A DNA stretch of 20,985 nucleotides, taken from positions 1-20,985 of the IMG/VR virus record IMGVR_UViG_3300004448_000111; one strand, written 5' to 3'. The first letter of the stretch is position 1. Each line of letters opens with the position of its first letter. Shown piece by piece: positions 18,849 through 20,985 of this stretch. A program made the position numbers and the translations under genes. The notes under the pieces are model-generated. The model saw only the letters and a program-made list of their open reading frames with translations. It ran no database searches and had not been told where the DNA came from. Origin of the DNA: a virus.

Positions 18849-19189
18849 TTCTTCAAGCCTTTCATTGTGCGGATGCCAAAGCTGGCGGCGATGGACGCAT
18901 ACATGCCCCACTGCACCCAGAGCGGCGTTGTCTCAAGATTGGCGAATCCCTCTGCCATTACGTCCTGCATGGATGGCACGAAATTCATGCACAATATGGC
19001 TACGAAAACGATTGTCCACAGCTCATCTTTCCAGCTATCCTTGGATGCCTCGATAGCAGACTGCTCCCAATCCATTTCGCCTGTGGCCTGTTTCAGCTTG
19101 ATCTCGGCATTTGCTTTCTGGATTGCCGTTTTGCCGTCAAGGTAGCTTGTCGCCAGCCCTCCGACTGCGCCTATAATTTGGCCAATCAT
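18845..19189 (-). CDS. Holin, three-membrane-segment type
   Basis: A 114-residue membrane protein. MIGQIIGAVGGLATSYLDGK forms an N-terminal hydrophobic or amphipathic helix. It is followed by a polar, coiled middle (TAIQKANAEIKLKQATGEMD, WEQSAIEASKDSWKDELWTI), then hydrophobic segments VFVAILCMNFVPSMQDV and PLWVQWGMYASIAASFGIR. The K-D-E-x-W step before the second membrane segment is typical of the holin family with three membrane segments (PF11351). It would permeabilise the inner membrane and release the endolysin encoded just downstream (ATGA overlap). Confidence 0.85.
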   Translation of the reverse strand: MIGQIIGAVGGLATSYLDGKTAIQKANAEIKLKQATGEMDWEQSAIEASKDSWKDELWTIVFVAILCMNFVPSMQDVMAEGFANLETTPLWVQWGMYASIAASFGIRTMKGLKK

Positions 19190-19374
19190 TTCTCAGACCC
19201 CAGCCACACGGCAAAAGCACCAGTCATGGCACCGGCAACAACGCTAATAAGCGCACTCTGCTGCGTGCTAAGGTCGGGCTGTGTCAGCGCCCACTCGATG
19301 CAGCGTATATACATGATCGTCATCACCAGCATCATCAGACGCGGCATGATCTTCCAAGCAAGTATCTTTTCCAT
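19186..19374 (-). CDS. 62-residue two-segment membrane protein, holin-like
   Basis: MEKILAWKIMPRLMMLVMTI, with a first membrane span at about 9-30, then MYIRCIEWALTQPDLSTQQS and a second span in LISVVAGAMTGAFAVWLGSEK (about 40-58). The GAFAVWLGxEK end is, from memory, a recurring feature of small proteins next to phage holins. GAGG lies upstream and the stop overlaps the holin start (ATGA). It may be a pinholin, antiholin or second holin. Confidence 0.7.
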   Translation of the reverse strand: MEKILAWKIMPRLMMLVMTIMYIRCIEWALTQPDLSTQQSALISVVAGAMTGAFAVWLGSEK

Positions 19375-19375
19375 G

Positions 19376-19630
19376 TCAAACCTCTATATTGATGTTTGTG
19401 CCTTGCGGCCTGTCAGCAGTGGTCTTGGTGCCAAACCTATCATAAGCCTTGCCTAAGTCCAACTTCTGCTCCCTGAGCGCGTCCAGATGCGTGTGATTGG
19501 CCCTATGCTCCTTGGCTACCCTCTGCTCCACCAGATGCGCTTCTATGCGCTCACGCGACTGCGTTTGCTGGTGTATGTCCGACTGCACGTTAAACGGTGC
19601 GCTGCCTATGCCTGATACACCGTCAGCCAT
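19376..19630 (-). CDS. 84-residue hypothetical protein
   Basis: Starts at the ATG at 19630, whose bases overlap the upstream stop (ATGA); a longer frame to 19708 is not supported. MADGVSGIGSAPFNVQSDIH is followed by QQTQSRERIEAHLVEQRVAK and a His/Arg-rich helix, LDALREQKLDLGKAYDRFGT. The middle has a coiled-coil look. It ends with a short beta tail (TNINIEV). No membrane segment and no known motif; a virion or lysis accessory role is inferred from position. Confidence 0.6.
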   Translation of the reverse strand: MADGVSGIGSAPFNVQSDIHQQTQSRERIEAHLVEQRVAKEHRANHTHLDALREQKLDLGKAYDRFGTKTTADRPQGTNINIEV

Positions 19631-20091
19631 CAGCGTTTCACCGCGATCCAGACAAAGCCAAACAGCGCGCCAACGCAGATCAGGAACAGGAGCAGGCCAG
19701 CCGCCCACGCGATGATCGTCTCCTTGCGCTCGATGCGCTTATACATTGCGTCTTTCTGCTTTTGCCGGATGTCGTTTTCCATGCGGATCAGCTCTTGCCA
19801 CGCAGACGGGCCAAGCGTTTCGCTAATCATCTTGCGCAGCTCGTCGCGCATATTCTCGCGCTGCTTCTTCTGCACAAACAGATCCATCGCCTGCTGCTCG
19901 ACGCTGCCGAAGCTCTGATACCATTTGGGGTTTTCTACGCGCTTCGCTGCAAAGTCGAAGTCGCTGATCGCCTTAGACCAGCGCCCCAGATCGCCTGCCA
20001 TGCCCTCAAGGTCACGACCGATCTGGCAACCCTTCTTGATTGCGTTAAACGCAGCGCCAGCGGCCATGATTGCGGTTGCGGGGTCTATCAT
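19630..20091 (-). CDS. 153-residue membrane protein of the lysis cassette
   Basis: Starts MIDPATAIMAAGAAFNAIKK, then GCQIGRDLEGMAGDLGRWSK. A long charged coiled coil (about 70-120) follows: AMDLFVQKKQRENMRDELRK, then QELIRMENDIRQKQKDAMYK. A single C-terminal membrane span reads ETIIAWAAGLLLFLICVGAL and a basic end WIAVKR. The opening MIDPATAxxxAxxAFNxIKKG is, from memory, shared by a group of marine phage proteins of unknown role. The topology (coiled coil plus one span) resembles a spanin or tail/lysis membrane anchor, but no spanin motif is present. Confidence 0.65.
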   Translation of the reverse strand: MIDPATAIMAAGAAFNAIKKGCQIGRDLEGMAGDLGRWSKAISDFDFAAKRVENPKWYQSFGSVEQQAMDLFVQKKQRENMRDELRKMISETLGPSAWQELIRMENDIRQKQKDAMYKRIERKETIIAWAAGLLLFLICVGALFGFVWIAVKR

Positions 20092-20264
20092 TTGGCATCT
20101 TTACCCACGTCAGCTAAACGCGGGCATCCACTATTATACTCCACCCTTATAACATATGGGTAGTGATACCAGAAGCTTGGGTATGGGCATCTGTATATAC
20201 ACGCCGTGTAAAGCTGCCCATATGCAAGCACGCCAACGGCTACGCTGGCGAGCGAGCAGATCAC
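20088..20264 (-). CDS. 58-residue secreted cysteine-containing protein, GTG start
   Basis: Read from a GTG at 20264, sharing GTGA with the stop of the upstream gene, and ending in a TGA that overlaps the next start as ATGA. Product: (M)ICSLASVAVGVLAYGQLYTA, then CIYRCPYPSFWYHYPYVIRV and EYNSGCPRLADVGKDAK. A hydrophobic N-terminus with small residues resembles a signal peptide (cleavage near VLAYG) or lipoprotein. Cysteines at 22, 26 and 47 could form disulfides outside the cytoplasm. Coupling on both sides makes it convincing despite its size. An outer-membrane spanin or receptor-blocking role is possible; not established. Confidence 0.7.
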   Translation of the reverse strand: MICSLASVAVGVLAYGQLYTACIYRCPYPSFWYHYPYVIRVEYNSGCPRLADVGKDAK

Positions 20265-20494
20265 CGCTCCATCAGACGGTCTATTTTCTCTTCGATGCGA
20301 TCAAAGCGCGCCACGATCTGCGCCATGACGGCAGTGCTGTCTGCCTTGGTGACGTAATCCTTGGCCATTTCTTCGCGGGTCTTGTTCAGTAGAATATTGA
20401 GGCGCTGCATCTCGTCCACAGCGCTTTTCAATACCCAGCCGATCAGGCCCAATCCGGCAGTAAGTGCCGTTGTCCAAAGCAGATCAGCGTCCAT
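20261..20494 (-). CDS. 77-residue membrane-anchored coiled-coil protein
   Basis: MDADLLWTTALTAGLGLIGW is a single N-terminal membrane span. It is followed by a charged coiled coil, VLKSAVDEMQRLNILLNKTR, EEMAKDYVTKADSTAVMAQI and VARFDRIEEKIDRLMER. A short inner-membrane anchor with a periplasmic or cytosolic coiled coil is the topology of an inner-membrane spanin, and the next gene encodes a secreted Cys-containing protein that could be the outer component. The pairing is inference. Starts overlap neighbouring genes by one or four bases. Confidence 0.6.
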   Translation of the reverse strand: MDADLLWTTALTAGLGLIGWVLKSAVDEMQRLNILLNKTREEMAKDYVTKADSTAVMAQIVARFDRIEEKIDRLMER

Positions 20495-20781
20495 CAGTAA
20501 GACCCTTCCCAGACGCGCATCTTAGCGAACTCGCCTGACATCATCTTACGCTTGACGACTTCCTTGGCCGCCTCCGTATCAGACCACGCCACACCGGCCT
20601 CCTTAAGCCATGCGCCAAGCACAGCGCCGTCTACGAAGCCCACAAGCCGGTTTTCGCCTGACATGCCTATGCCAGCGTCTTTCGCTGCCTGCGCGTCTCT
20701 CAGAGACTGGCTGACGTCATGGCGCTGCTTGATGACCATGTGGTCATGCTCGAAGTCGATTTTTTCCGAAACCTTCGCCAT
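20494..20781 (-). CDS. Conserved phage head/neck-region protein of unknown function
   Basis: A 95-residue protein: MAKVSEKIDFEHDHMVIKQR, HDVSQSLRDAQAAKDAGIGM, SGENRLVGFVDGAVLGAWLK and EAGVAWSDTEAAKEVVKRKM, ending GEFAKMRVWEGSY. The combination of an IKQ-x-HDxSxxLxxxxxxK start, GxSxENxxVGxxxxxxxxxWxxEAGVxW and a closing MSGEFxKxRVWxGxY is a pattern I recall for small proteins near the portal/capsid genes of podovirus-like phages, with no assigned role. It starts 3 bp after the upstream gene ends and overlaps the downstream start by one base. Confidence 0.7.
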   Translation of the reverse strand: MAKVSEKIDFEHDHMVIKQRHDVSQSLRDAQAAKDAGIGMSGENRLVGFVDGAVLGAWLKEAGVAWSDTEAAKEVVKRKMMSGEFAKMRVWEGSY

Positions 20782-20784
20782 GTC

Positions 20785-20976
20785 TTATTTCTTCTTGGCG
20801 CGCTTCGTTGGTGCGGGTGCAGGCGCTGGCTCAACATCGCCAGTGACGATCAGTGCGTCTGGGCGAACGCGCATCAGCGTTTCAACCTCTGCGTCTGGCA
20901 GCTCGGCGTTGTCTCCTTTGACCAGCTTGCCGATTGACGTGTGTACCTTGTGGCCTACAACTGTAACTTTTTTCAT
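20785..20976 (-). CDS. Small protein with Ala-Pro / Lys-rich tail; start at the window edge
   Basis: Begins MKKVTVVGHKVHTSIGKLVK and continues GDNAELPDAEVETLMRVRPD, then ALIVTGDVEPAPAPAPTKRA and KKK. The first 50 residues are a short alpha/beta unit; the tail is a flexible (AP) stretch closing in lysines. The ATG at 20976 is the likely start, but the frame is open to the edge and a start further right cannot be excluded. It follows the same strand as the other genes here. Function unknown. Confidence 0.6.
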   Translation of the reverse strand: MKKVTVVGHKVHTSIGKLVKGDNAELPDAEVETLMRVRPDALIVTGDVEPAPAPAPTKRAKKK

Positions 20977-20985
20977 GTCGATCAC

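Noticed and set aside
19597-20163. Plus-strand frame of 188 codons opposite the lysis cassette
   Set aside because: Antisense to coupled minus-strand genes and rich in Arg/Leu/His as expected of a shadow frame.

Overview
The window looks like part of a tailed double-stranded DNA phage genome (or an assembled viral contig). It shows a terminase pair, a head-tail adaptor, tail fibre proteins, a holin/endolysin cassette and a phage recombination/primase module, with almost no non-coding DNA. No integrase, portal, major capsid protein, tape measure, DNA polymerase, tRNA or CRISPR array was found, so the genome continues beyond both ends. The style of the tail fibre, terminase, small lysine-rich proteins and lysis genes resembles phages of marine alphaproteobacteria; this is inference from recalled family resemblance, not from a search.

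Layout, left to right. (1) 1-6018, minus strand, read right to left: terminase small and large subunits, three tiny proteins (two lysine-rich), two further proteins of unknown function, a probable head-tail adaptor, a tail protein, a striking alanine-rich repeat protein and a tail fibre that runs off the left edge. (2) 6019-6498 is the only long non-coding stretch. It carries a G-quadruplex-like motif, a 16-bp palindrome, a 20-bp dyad, two tandem TGACCA dyads and a sigma70-like promoter, so it probably controls the divergent transcripts on either side. (3) 6499-8119, plus strand: a string of very small genes of unknown function, several with near-identical leaders, ending in a 15-codon gene remnant. 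(4) 8120-13496, minus strand: a ribbon-helix-helix regulator, RuvC-like resolvase, RecE-like exonuclease, single-strand DNA-binding protein and primase-helicase, then smaller genes, ending at an intrinsic terminator at 8322-8359. A large inverted repeat and TAACATTT iterons at 9151-9264 are a candidate origin or operator. (5) 13659-18396, plus strand, from a strong promoter: an OB/winged-helix protein, zinc-finger and membrane miniproteins, an endonuclease VII-like nuclease, a cytosine-C5 methyltransferase, a winged-helix protein and two PD-(D/E)xK-type nucleases, almost all with overlapping start and stop codons. (6) 18393-20985, minus strand: endolysin, holin, other membrane or secreted lysis-region proteins and two head/neck-region proteins of unknown function.

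Working model: regulators at 13332-13496 and 13659-14201 flank the divergent early promoter region. The leftward early operon supplies recombination and replication. The rightward operon supplies DNA modification and nucleases. The two structural/lysis blocks, both on the minus strand, are probably contiguous through the part of the genome not shown.

The best candidates for something undescribed are: the two adjacent PD-(D/E)xK nucleases next to a methyltransferase; the protein with exact 20-residue and then 10-residue periodicity; the inverted repeat plus iterons after the primase; the repeated leader cassette in the small-gene region; and a hidden GTG-start secreted protein in the lysis cassette. 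All family assignments come from reading motifs by eye.
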